Shown: positions 1 to 12,629 of the stretch, piece after piece
Position numbering within the stretch: the first letter of the stretch is position 1
Layout: every line of letters starts with the position of its first letter
Assembly: GCA_021613535.1 (NCBI GenBank)
Contig: CP075496.1
Coordinates: 6,696,001-6,760,000, forward strand
DNA: 64,000 bases
Source of the DNA: Adineta vaga
Taxonomy: Eukaryota > Rotifera
Reading direction: 5' to 3'
The notes under the pieces: generated by a model
What the model saw: only the letters and a program-made list of their open reading frames with translations
The model's database searches: none
Told to the model about the DNA's origin: nothing
Translations under genes and position numbers: made by a program

Positions 1-2930
1 ACGATGAAAAGAAAATATATCCTATATAAAACTTTATTATAATTGCAATAGTCATATACCAATTGAAAGTATCTAATGTACGTCTTTATCATGCTGGTTT
101 ATATTAATTGCCTTATTCTTTTTAGTTCTAGATTTATCAATGTAAACTTCGAGTTTTCTTTTCAAAAACTATATAATATACTTAATTGTAAGATAATTTA
201 AACTAGAGTATTAATAACTCGAGATAGAAGAAGAGGCGATTCGTACTCTATTTGAAACCTTGCTTTTCTATTCCAATAAAATATGTACTGTCACTATTTC
301 GTTTTACTTTTCTTTTCCTTGCTCGTTGCACTTTACTTCTTTTTTCTAACCTACCGTATAGCATCAAATTACAAGCATACATTCATGCTAGAGGTGACTA
401 TGCCCTTCACTAGAATGCATACTGCTAATCCTTTTTTATCAACATTTTTTTATTAGAATATACAATAAGAGCAAAAGTGAAGAAAAAAAATATTCTAGTT
501 TTCTTTTTTTAGTTTACTAACAGATTGTCGTATGTGTTCGATAGAAAAAAGCTTTTATCTTATCTATAGATCTTACTTAAAATATTCTTTAATTTAGATA
601 AAGATTTCGGTATCATTCTATCTTGAAGGCTAAATATGCATCAGATTTCTGCAAGGCAACATTGTTTATTTAATTAATAAAATGATTTCATTTCAATGAC
701 TACATATAACTCATGAGAGATTTATATAAAAAAAAATGAAATTCTGTTTTTATTATACCCTCTATCTATACTAACGTGTAAAGAATCTCGTTGAAATTAG
801 AATATCGAAAAAGAGATGACTAAATTTTGATTAGTAGACAATGAATGAGGAAGAACCTTTTCAGTTAATGAAAATTTTCCATTAAATATATGAAAATATC
901 TATAAGATTAAACGGAATCTTTTTGTTAAAAGATATGATTTTTTTATCCAATGTCAAGAAAACCGTCTTTTCTTACTTTAAAGCGATTTTCTGACAATTC
1001 TATGAAGGCGTTTTGATGAGCATCATCATTACCAAATAGAAAAATGCAATCTTTTCCTAAGAAACAAAAAACGAGCACTTTGCTCTACTCGAATCAGCAG
1101 TCTGTCATGATATTTAAAAGGAAAAAAAACATTTTTATCTATTTTCCTACTTTCTCACTTGACAAAATATTTTATGTAAATTACTTTCCAAGAGAAAATG
1201 CATCCTATTTTGTTCTGATACATTAGATTTTCAAGTTTCACTTATTACAATCGTAAATGTACATGTTTCTTTTCTCGTGTATGAAAGAAAGAAACTCACC
1301 AATTATAAATCGTCAATCATACTAGAATTAACCATAGAAAAAGTTCTTTTCCCACTCAATTCAAGCAACAGTATATCTCATTTCTAGTTACTAATTTTCA
1401 AACTATAGTCTAATCGAACGCTTTCTATTAGTGTTTAACATTACTATGGTTTTAAATTAACTAAATCAAAGACAAGAAATATTTCATATTTCGCGAACTC
1501 TTTCATTAGAGGGTTTTCATACGTAATCATAAGTCAAACTTACTTGTTCGATTATTCATTATCTTGTTCTTAATCAGAGACTGTGCCCCAGAATGGAATG
1601 ACGCTAAGGATGAATATATGAATCCATTTATATACGCATCACGTGGGATTATATTTGAAGTATTGAAATGTAACGATAAAATTACTGTCTAACAATGCAT
1701 CGAAAAACTTTCTGACCTTAACCTCAAAATGTTTCAAAAATACAAATACAAATACTCTACTTTTCATATTTATTTTGTACCTGTGATTTCTATTTTGAAT
1801 AGAAATATGAGATATATTCTAGTATAGATTTCATCAATTTTGACATACAACTATCTATTATTGTTCTTTTTTTTCTCAAAGTTCATCGTTGCGTACCTGA
1901 AAAGTCAAATCTATTTTTTTAACAACACACTATTCTTATCATATACAAACAAAACCTTGACTTTTGGTAATCTAACACATACAAGTCTTTCAAATAATGC
2001 TATATGAAATATAAAAATTGTTTATGAAGCGTTTTTCTAGAATAGAAAAACATTTCAACGAAAGATGAAAATCTTTAAATTGGGTCAGTATCTTTTTAAA
2101 CTTATATAGAATCACCTTGAAATCATAAAAGACTTTCGTTACATAACTCTACTAATATGATTTAGCTAGAATTACAACTGATTTAAATTCACATAGCAAT
2201 TAATTATATGTTTTTAAGAAGGTTCCTATGTTTCGTAGCAAAAACTTAACTAAAAGACCTTTTCAGTCCATTGATTTCCATATGAGTTTGTCCTAAGATT
2301 TTTATGACTTATATAATCTATTCGATCTTTCTATTGCCATTGACCTTATTCGTCTAATATAAAAGTTAATGATTAAAAAACTCTCTATGAATGTCATGGT
2401 TATATTATACATAAGAAATTTTAATAGTAATTGATTCATTGTATCGCTTGTCTACTATTGTCTTGATGAAAAAAGAAACTAGTTTTAAATAATTACCATT
2501 CAGTCAAAATGTTTAATATATGAAATTCTTCGAAACAAAAAACATCATACTTTGATATATTTTACTTAGAAAACAGAAATCTTTGACAAAGAATGTATTT
2601 TATGCATGAATTATATCATTAACTATGATATTTAATCAAGATTTTTGTACTTTCGTCATCTGCCTATCTTTCCGATAAGTTATATTATAAATGATGTTAC
2701 TATGAAATAATCGGTATGTAGTAATTGAGATGACGTATGAATCGGCAATACATTTCTTCTTTTATATTTTGGTCTTATTTGCCCAAAAGAGAGAACGAAA
2801 AAAACGAAGAGGCAAAAAAAGGGGGTCCATATTTGTCTCTGTACGATCATAAGTGTATCGTTCACGCGTGACAGATTCAGTACTTTTTTTTGTATTGGTT
2901 ACATAGAGCAAAAGTATTTTTGTACAAAAT
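1..2930. other. AT-rich stretch, no gene seen
   Basis: The sequence is very AT-rich, with only short open frames on either strand. None shows a recognisable motif or a splice-linked continuation. It may hold intergenic DNA, untranslated sequence or a long intron of a gene outside the window. Confidence 0.6.
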
Positions 2931-3506
2931 ATGACAACTGAAGATATTGATACAACTAGTGTAGATGAATTTGATCCTTATCGAGCGACTGGTCTTTGGC
3001 ATATCTTAGCAACAAATTTGAATATGTGGAAAGATAAATTAACTCCAACAGTTACTTATAGTATTCATGATCAATTACCCGATGGAAGTGTTCGTCTGAA
3101 TGATCTCGTTGAATATTACAGTAAAAGACCTTGTGTTGGTTATCGTCCCACAAGTGTGGAAGGTATCGATACACAATTACCAAGTAAAGCGAGTCGTTAT
3201 CAATGGCGAGGTAATGGTATCTATAAAATCTTTACATGTGATTTCGGTTTCATATTTGCGGATAATCAAACAGCATCGGATCGACCTTATCAATGGGTTG
3301 CAGCAATATTTAGTTCGACATTATTTTCTAGTGGAGGAATCAATCTAATGACACGTACGCGACAACCACCGACCTATGTCTTAAATGATTTTGTACGATT
3401 TTGTCGTGACAATCCTATATTAAAAGCGAAATCATTGAATATGTTTTATACACGAGAAAAAGCTGACGATGAAGTTTACTATATTCGAGATCTTCAAATA
3501 GATTAA
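2931..3506 (+). CDS. lipocalin-like protein, single exon
   Basis: This uninterrupted 191-aa frame opens with an ATG in an AT-rich leader. Residues 19-30 (ATGLWHILATNL) resemble the GxW strand A signature of lipocalins, the beta-barrel carriers of small hydrophobic ligands. It is followed by a TYSI...RLNDLVEYY strand pattern. A later YQWVAAIFSS and NLMTRTRQPP block resembles the lipocalin YxWV strand and C-terminal region. The length is typical of the family. I see no N-terminal signal peptide, so the protein is probably cytosolic, unlike most animal lipocalins. The ligand cannot be inferred. Neighbouring DNA is gene-poor. The coding call is firm; the family call rests on weak motifs. Confidence 0.7.
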   Translation: MTTEDIDTTSVDEFDPYRATGLWHILATNLNMWKDKLTPTVTYSIHDQLPDGSVRLNDLVEYYSKRPCVGYRPTSVEGIDTQLPSKASRYQWRGNGIYKIFTCDFGFIFADNQTASDRPYQWVAAIFSSTLFSSGGINLMTRTRQPPTYVLNDFVRFCRDNPILKAKSLNMFYTREKADDEVYYIRDLQID

Positions 3507-5976
3507 TGAAGAAAAGAAAAGGATCTATTTTCCTTATTTGTAATTTTGTTTTTGTTTTTATAATCTGTAAAAAACGATGGATTGATCGTTTTGTTTTTGA
3601 TCAAATCTAACGAATGTTATTTCTTTTCTACTTTCATAAGTATAAATACATCTATGCATAGTTTCTCCCAATCATATAATCCCATTTCTCCATGAATAAT
3701 CAAATTAGGCGTCAAAAAAAGAAAAACTAACTAACAGGTAAAAATGACTCAGAAATCTGACAGAAAACAACTTGTCATTTGTAAAATAGATATTAGTTAT
3801 GATGATTTTTTTTCTAAACAATATCTTATTAATACTCATCATGGTCATTGAATATCGAAAGTACGCAAATCAAGCAACGAACTTTGAATTATATATGTAT
3901 ATACAGTGAATAAGAATGAAACTCTTTTTGAACAAATGTTCATTAGTTCTGCTAATTATCTCTATGAAATCGTTTTACATACTCGAATAATTTTCAATAA
4001 ATCTTTCGATAACCTATATCAACTATCTCACTCAACATGATCTATATCAATTTTTTTAACAGTTTATCGAAAAGTGAATGACTTAATTAAAGCAATAAAC
4101 TGTACATTTCACTTATTTATGTAGAAGAAAATACAATATTCATGTAAATATAACATAAATTGTGTTTTCGAAGAAATCTTCGTAAGAAAAATGAATCCAA
4201 ATACATAAATCATTTCAACAAACCTGGATACGAATTTTGATAGCCAATAAATGATTATCAATATCGAGTTAAATATCTGAAGAACAAATGTTAGAAATAT
4301 TTCTATTTCTATATAGAATAGAATATTTTCAACAAAAAGAGGAAAAAGCCACCTCCATTTTTACCAACAATCTGTTAATAGAAAAAATATACGCAAGTCG
4401 GAAAAAATGATTGTATGTTTTATACTAAATAATTATACAGATGCCGAACATTTCAAAGTCATGTTAACAGATTTTAAAATAAATCTGTTCGATTAACAAA
4501 ATCATATCTTTTATTTTGATAACATAAATGTATTTTCTTAGTCGTTATCTCAAGGATAAAATGAACAGTTAATTATAATTAACCTAATGTACGCTTTCAT
4601 ATTATTCTTTTCTTTTTGTGTTACACAAAATCATGAAGTTAAAAAAACATGCGTCAGCATGATTCTATTGACGCATTCTTTAATATAGAAAAAAAAAAGA
4701 TGAACTAAAAAAACTTCTGAGTAAACATATATCGAAAACTCTCTTCAACTGAATTTACCTGAATGTTCGAATCAGTTTTTTCTTTTTTTCGAAATCTATT
4801 CATCCGAATTTACTTACTTTGTTATATGTTTTAGTGAAAGACATATTTATATCGTTATCTTCGATGAATGGGTTTTTTCTCCTTTTTTCATTCTCTCACA
4901 TTTATAAATCGTAATTATGACTCAAAATGACATTGAATTCATATATTTTTGATAAAAACTTATCAATGTTATGTAAAGAATCTTTTTTTCTCCTGTGCAC
5001 GTACTGATCCCTAAAGAATGTACTGAAAAATATCAACGAAAAGCAGACCAATAGATATAATGAAGTGTAGAACTTAAATTTATCGATTGATATATGATAT
5101 GTATGTTGAAATACCATTGAAACCAATGTATAACAATGTACGTGATAAACAATAGATTCTTTTCGCCGATGTTATTTGATTTTATAATCAGAAATAAAAT
5201 ATTTGTACCGAATAAGAATACCAAAAAGATCATTGTATATTTTTATTGTAACACAAAATTGACTGGAACTTAGTAAAGCTTATGAAGTAAAACAACACAA
5301 GTCTGAATGACATAATTGATTGAAATAAAAGGATTTATTATTTATAAGAATAGATATGTGTCAATCCCAAAAGATTTGACTTCTTTCCGATGATAATTAT
5401 TAGTTAAAATGTTCAAGGGGTTAAGAACTAAGGATTTTTATTATTTGAAGTCTTTGCAAAAGGATATACTCCCGATGATAGATATCTTTTCCTGCTTTCA
5501 TCTAATTTATCACATTTTAATCATTTTCTTTGATTATCAGTTTAATCATCATGCAAGAAAATATGATTTCTTCTTCCTCTCTCATGCTATTTTCTAAGTC
5601 ATTTGTTTCTTCTGATTCTCCGCACATATACTCTTTTATTCGTATTTCTCTCATTTTACAACAACTTCATAAAATCGTTATTTTGAATTTGAAACCATAT
5701 ATAGTAAGATTCTCTCTGTCTTTCTATAATTATCTCGTAAAGGTTTCTTTTATAGTTGTTTTTTCCTTCTTTCATTCATTCCTTCATGATTTGAATAGAA
5801 CGTAACATGTCGTATTTTGTTTTTCTTCTATTGCACACATCTGACATCTGAGTGTGTATATCAGTAGATAGTAGTTTCAATGGTGAAAAAGATTGACGAC
5901 TCATTATTAAGCTTACTCAAATCAATTGAAATATTATTTAGATAGTTATCTTAACTTCGATTTAGAAAGAAAGTAG
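3507..5976. other. AT-rich intergenic stretch
   Basis: About 2.5 kb with only short, biased open frames (for example around 4.9-5.2 and 5.4-5.8 kb) that lack family motifs and frame-consistent splice partners. No coding region can be supported. Confidence 0.6.
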
Positions 5977-7041
5977 ATGACGAACAATAAACGTTCATTT
6001 CAAATTCAAGCAGTTAATCGTCGTTTCATACCATTTGATTCAGGTTAGTTGAATGAATCATTTTTCCGTTGAACAATTTTTATATTTCTATAATAGAGAA
6101 AGAAAAGGAATGGAAAGGGCCATTCTTTTTTGTACAAGGAGCCGATTGTCAGCCAGGTTTAACATATCGATGGTCAGGTACAACTAGAGTAGAATGTAGT
6201 CCAGACATGTCTATGAAGTAATTTGATATTTTTGGATTATTTTAAAGTTGAATTTTATAATCTTTAGTTGGGATGTAGAAATTGAAGCGACGCGTGCAGT
6301 TATCAAAAAGTTGAATCAAATGGAACCTAAACCAAAATTTTTTATTGTTTGCGGTGATATTGTTGATGCATTTGATTGTAAGAAATTCAAGAAAACATAA
6401 CTATGTTCTCTTTTTCTTCAATTCTAGTTGAAGAACCTTTTCGAACACGTCAAGAAAATGATATTAAAGAAGTTTTAAATGAATTAGATCCTTCCATACC
6501 ATTAGTATGTGTCTGTGGAAATCATGATGTTGGTGATCAACCAACACATTCTAGTATTCAACGTTATATTGATCATTTTGGTGATGATTATTTTGATTTC
6601 TATTGTTCCGGCGTGCATTGTATCGTATTAAATTCACAATTTTATGCTCATTCAACGAATGTTGAAGATTTAAAAGCTCAACATGAACAATGGCTTGATC
6701 AAGTTCTAAAAGATCAACAAGCGAAACATACAATTATCTTTCAACATATACCATGGTTTTTAAAAACTTATGATGAAGAGAAAGATTATTTTAATATTGA
6801 AATCAATACACGATTACAAATGTTAGAAAAATTTCATTCAGCTGGTGTAAAGAAGATTTTTTGCGGACATTATCATCGAAATACTGGAGGATCGTATAAA
6901 TCTATGGAACAAATTGTAACCAGTGCAATTGGTCTTCAATTAGGTAAAGATAAAAGTGGTGTTCGACTAGTACGTGTTACAGAAAATGACATTGAACATC
7001 AATATTTTTCAACAGAAGATATTCCTTCAAATTTTATGTGA
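5977..7041 (+). CDS. CPPED1: CPPED1-like calcineurin-type phosphoesterase
   Basis: Four exons (5977-6043, 6097-6217, 6268-6377, 6428-7041) join in frame to give 303 aa, close to the roughly 310 aa of animal CPPED1. This family of metallophosphoesterases is reported to dephosphorylate AKT. All three introns are GT-AG and about 50 nt. Exon 2 carries the family block around WKGPFFFVQGAD. Exon 3 has the metal-binding VCGDIVDAF motif. Exon 4 has the catalytic CGNHDVGD motif near its start and the CGHYHRNTGG motif, so the di-metal site looks complete. The start is the first ATG of the chain. The gene converges on the anoctamin gene, whose stop lies about 350 bp downstream on the other strand. Confidence 0.92.
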
Positions 7042-7388
7042 AATTTATTTACTTATTATCGATAAAAATAATTTTTTTTTAATTCGAGATTTTCATACGA
7101 ATAACGAAACAAATAAAATATAATCGTTAAACTTTCCATTAAGATTCTTTTTTCAACATGATAATCCTTATATAACATGCGATAAATTCAATCACTAGTC
7201 ATTTAACTCATATATTTGTTCAATCGTTTATTTAACGTTTACAAAAAAGAGAATATAAGATAATTATGACTTTTTCATTCGTATAATTTTCACAATGTAA
7301 AGGAAGAAAAGACAATGTTGAGAATTATTAATAAAATAATAAAGCTAGATTATGAATAACATGACTACATATTGTATATAATTGAATA

Positions 7389-10300
7389 TTATTCATCACA
7401 AGTATGACTACGACTTTCTTTTCGATGTAATGCATCACATTCGAGTTTCTAAATAAATAAAAACTAATGAAAAAAACTTCTCTGTGAGGTTTGTTTTAAA
7501 CATACTTGAAGTGCTTCACGACGACGATATTCCATTTTCGATTTTTGAACTCGGACCCAATAAGGTACACTCTCAACACTAGATCGAATGATTTGACAAA
7601 GTAGAATTAATAAATGCTAAACAAACAAATCGATTAAATCTTATCGATATCAAATAGAAAAGAAACTTACTTCAATACAGACTAGAATAAATATTTCAGC
7701 AGCAAATGGAAGATCAGGCATTAATCGACGAAAAACACCACGTATTGAACAGAATATACAATTAATAATAATCGCTGCCATAATCATATATTCCATAATT
7801 TTCTAAAAGAAATTCAATCTGCATTCAAACAAATCGAAAAGAAAAAACGCTATGAACATTACCTGCCAATGACCAATATCTTTGACTCGTTGTGAAAATG
7901 GTCGTTGATAGATCATACACAATTTAAATGCATCCGTTCGAATTTCAAGTATATTATTTAATAAGGAAAAAAAAGCTGCTAGAGGAAATAATGTTGAAAG
8001 AAATATAATATAACCAAATTGTACAACAATTTCTAAATAATCATCATATAAATCTGGCCATTTCAGTTGTGAACATTCGATTTCAGCTTGAGATAATGAA
8101 AGAGTTTCAAATGATGGTGTTGAACCACGACGATTGAGAGTATTATCTGTCAATGTATCATCAATAGATTTTGTTGTATATGGATGACTTTCAGTTTGTT
8201 GCTTAACATGTTGTGATTTTGAATTATACCATTCATCAAGAATACGTTTTAATTCTTTATTAAGTTCTTTTCGTTCAGCATAGCGAGCACGTTCTTTCTT
8301 ACTCATTTGAATTAATACAGATAAACGAGTATTCGATATAATATATGGAATAATAGCTTCCTGGTAAAGGAAAGAAATCATTTTTGTTTTCGATGAAATT
8401 TCATTTATTCATCGTTTTCTTACTTTAATATTTCCCCAAAATTGCTTCATAACAAAAATCGTAACCAATTGCTAAAATAAATTCCAAATAATATCTTCAA
8501 TCAATTACATTTCCTTTTTTTTCATACTTACATGAGATAATCGAATATATTTATGTGTAAAAAATGCGATGTAAAACACACTAAAGTACGAATTAACACA
8601 TGAACACTAAACAACAATAAATATTAGTAGACAATCAATCAAATTCATCTCAAGAAGAAAAGGACATTACAGCAAATAATTTCGCAATCATTTGATCATC
8701 ATGTACACGTTGTTCTCGATAATTTTCTATTAAATACAATAAAATGATAATGAAATGAAAATACAATTGAATTTTCTATTACCTCGATCGGTTAACCATC
8801 GACAAATACGTTTGTAAACATCACTAAATGCTGTTGTTACTAATGCTAGTAATATCTTTGGTAATAAATCAGTTAATGACATGAGATCTATTTCGGAAAA
8901 ACCTTAAACATAGATGATTATCTTTGAAATATACGTTTATTCTTACGTGGTAAACGACCAGCTTTGAGTTGTCGATCAATCCAACTTTGAAAACGAATGA
9001 TTAAAAGAATGACACATGAAACAAGAAGAATATTGATACAGATCATTGGTATAGTTACAAATAAACGAAATAATAGACGTTTCCATGTTGGATAGTATGG
9101 TTCAAATTTATCTGTTATTGGTGAACGACGTAATTGACCTTTAAATGTTGGTCGTATATCTTCGAGTTGTTCCATATCAAGTGTATTCCATTGATAAGCT
9201 AATTCAGCTTGCCGTCGACGCCACAATAGAAGAAATCCGGTTGCCCAAATAATGTTTAGAAAAGTATTGATGATGAAAAGTTTATCATCGAGTTCCTAGA
9301 ATGAAATTTCATTCCTATTCATCTTGGCGCGTTGAACTAATTCCGTTTATTTGAAAGAAAAAGAAAACTTATGAAAATCAATCAAACGATATTAAATATA
9401 CATCCTTGGTCAATCAATGATTATCAATATCTTGATTTTATTCAAAATCAAACTCAGCTATGTCCAGTAAAATCTAAATGGATTCATTTTGAAGATTTTC
9501 TATTTATTTCTATTGGTTTATTAATAAATCTTCTAATTACTATTCGAGTTCATTTAACAGAAATCCGTTTTCAAGATTATTATGCTTTATTTCGTTGTCA
9601 TATAATGCATATTTCTATTATGTTTCTACTACTTTCGTCACTTCTATTCAATTTGAATTCGAACGAAACTACATGTCGATATGAACAGATTCTTATTCAA
9701 TATTTTTCTACATTACTTATAACAAATGTTTTCCTAATGAGTTTATTTCGAATGTTGAATAATTCTTTTACTAAAAGAACTCGTTTGATTTCATTTGTAT
9801 TTGTTATAATGTTAATTTTACAAACAATGTCAACAAGTGTATGGTTATTTCGTATTGATCATCATCATCATCGATTCAATTATCATCGTCAAACATGTTT
9901 TCATCAAATACAAATTAATTTTTGTCTTCATGCACAACAACCATTATTATTACCTACATTATCTCTTCCAATTGTTTTACTTTTCACAGCATTCAATGTT
10001 TATCGATTTACAAAACCATTTGCTATCGCACAATTATTAGAATCAATCATATCAACTATTGGACTTCTAATGAGTGGAAGTATGTGGTATATGAATCTAT
10101 TCTTTTCATCACATCCACAAATGCCCTATGGATATGTTGCTTATGTTTTCTTACTTACATATACATTACCAAGGTAAATTATTCTTTGAAATGAAAACGA
10201 GGTCTTATAGAACTCGGAGAATCGAATTATCAATATTTTCTGCTGATATAAGCATTAGGAAGTAGTATCTAAACGATTGAATTTTTATCGAAATCAAAAG

Positions 10301-12277
10301 TATAAAGCATAGTATCACTATTATATTGGCACTATATTTTCTAGAGTATGGATATCGGAACTTGAGCGTTCACGGATAACTGTCGAAGAAGTGAAACCAC
10401 TCTTACATGATGAAATAAAATTTCATAATGGAAATTGTATCATTCATTTTAATGATGATGAGAATGATGATGAAAGCGATACTCATTTTTCTCATCGACC
10501 TCATTTAACAATTCAATCACAGTGTGAATCGACAAACAATCATCATACTAAATCAATTATTCGTACAACCAATATGTCACCAGGTGAAATCTTTTCTTCA
10601 ATGCTCGATAAATATGATACAAAATCTGGTGGATGTCTATAAAGAAAATGTGACAAACCTGATTTCGACCAGAGAAAAACCAAATGATAATCCCATAAAA
10701 TGCTGGAATACAAAGTGCTTTTGTATAAAAACTAAAAACAAAATAGTTTGTAGAAAGTTCATCACCAGACATCATTATTAATTTGAAAGAATGTACCTTA
10801 TCCAACAAAAATAGAGAGCAATTTTTACACCAAAATATTGTCGAATTTCTTCTAGACATATCGACAAGAATTTTAATGAGATAGAAGAAGAATATCAGAT
10901 GTTATTTACCAATTGGTTGACGTTTGAAAAATGCTTGAGGCCACACCCATGTTTCACGAAGATGATTTAATGTTTCTTTATTATGCAATGGAAGAACTTG
11001 ACGAATAAGTTGTTTTTCTAAACCACGTTGTACTATTGAGAGAAAATTTTCATTTCAAGAAAAATACATTCGAGAAAATTACTTAATGATTGATCGATTC
11101 TAAATTTTATTCCAAGAATTTCTTTATTTTCAATGATTCTTATTGAATAGAGAAGATGTCGAACAATCGATTGTCGTTCTTGTGAAGTGAAAAATTCTTG
11201 TTCATGTTCAACACCTGAATCAAAAGGCGAAGAAATATATTTTATTCAATGATCATCAAAACTGTATTTTACCTTCATAGAAGTCTAGTTCATCGAATAT
11301 AAATACTTTATATCCACCACCGAATCCTTGTTTAATCGGTTTTTCTAATTGAATGTCATGTGCACCTTTAAGAAGTCTTTAAAAAACAAAATTTTAGATT
11401 GAGAAAGATTTAAATGATTATTTATGTTCTCATCAGTCTGATATCAACCATTTAAAATGATTTTGTTGTCCAATCACGCCACATGTGTAGTGTGAGGACA
11501 AAACAATTGTTCTATTTTTCATAAATAATATAAATAAACTAGATCAAAATATTTCAATGACCTATTTTATAGTAATTTCCTGCTCAATTATACTCTAATC
11601 AATGTTTATAAAAGTTCTATTGAATTATCCAGAATATGACTATAAGTGCAAATCTTTAATGCTGAATAGTTCAGAAAAATTAGACGCTTGATTGTGTTTC
11701 TTTTTCTAAGCATTAGAAAACTATGTACTATGTGACTTTACATATTTTCTGAAATTTGACCCACTAAGCTTACTCTTCTCATATCTATACATCTCAAATC
11801 GTTAAATTGACCTTTTTTCGAGGCACTAAGATGACACTGATTCGTAAATAAATATTCACCTTTCGTAAGTAAATGTTAGATAAAATCCATAAACACCTAT
11901 TTCAACAAGAAAAAAAAGAAAGAAAAAAACATTTTATCTTATTTTTCAAAACTATGAAAAATAAAACAAAATCTCTTCACCAGTTGTAAAATGATATTTA
12001 ATTGTTATACGAATATCTGGAGCAAGTTGAAGTATTTGTTCTAAAAACCATATAATTGCAAAATCATCCACTCGAGCTGGAAATGTTAATAAAACGTCAC
12101 ATTCATAATTTGTATGAGCATTAAACCATAAACGATTACTAATAGCGGATGAAAGATTATTCAATCTTCGACGGAATAATGAATTCACTAAAAATAAAAA
12201 CTCAATGAAATTCATATCTCGAGGTAGAGAAGATATTTTCATCTACCATTTATAAGATTCGTTTTCTCCTCGGTCAT
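7389..12277 (-). CDS. anoctamin (TMEM16), ANO10-like
   Basis: Seventeen minus-strand exons join in frame to 731 aa: 12247-12277, 11981-12187, 11860-11896, 11273-11376, 11083-11214, 10910-11032, 10797-10851, 10659-10731, 8947-9295, 8783-8887, 8671-8726, 8532-8606, 8424-8471, 7863-8360, 7671-7802, 7506-7616, 7389-7448. The family comprises dimeric membrane scramblases and calcium-activated channels. The N-terminal cytosolic part has the DVLLTFPARVDD strand, FFTSQERQSIV and EEIRQYFGVKIALYF before the first membrane segment. The C-terminal part has DYLEIVVQFGYI and LLNNILEIRTDAFK, whose E and D match calcium-site residues of TMEM16 proteins. The N-terminal blocks fit the ANO10/ANO8 branch best. 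Introns are short except 9296-10658, which contains an oppositely oriented gene, and 11377-11859. Confidence 0.92.
9371..10642 (+). CDS. seven-segment membrane protein nested in anoctamin intron
   Basis: Two exons (9371-10173 and 10345-10642) join across a GT-AG intron in matching phase to give 366 aa. The whole gene lies on the plus strand inside the anoctamin intron 9296-10658. Seven hydrophobic segments are visible at about residues 45-62, 75-95, 105-125, 135-157, 190-210, 217-243 and 250-265. A hydrophilic tail of about 100 residues follows, rich in H, N, D and S. The N-terminus carries possible N-glycosylation sites (NQT). The topology could suit a seven-helix receptor, but I recognise no GPCR family signature, so the function is unknown. 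The stop codon is 16 nt from an anoctamin exon on the opposite strand, so the 3' UTR probably overlaps anoctamin exons. Confidence 0.75.
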
Positions 12278-12629
12278 TATATTTATCTAAAGAGAATGAG
12301 ATTTTCTGTTTGATTTCTTTCTGATTCGTATTTTTTGTTTGTAATTAATATACATAATTCTATGAAAACACTACGTATAGACGAGAAAAAAAACAAATGG
12401 TTTGTTCAAAAGAGAAGAAAACAGATCATATGAGGAGAGAAAAGAAAAGTATCGCTCGGCTACCACCACCACCGGTTAACAGAAAAAAAGAAGAAGAGCA
12501 AAGTTGACAATTGGTTAAAATATCATCTGAATCTTGTATATAAAACATAATAATGACAAAAAATTTGATATAAACAAGTTTGTTTTTTTATTCGTTCAAT
12601 AGTTTTTTTTATTGATTTAAAAACATGTC

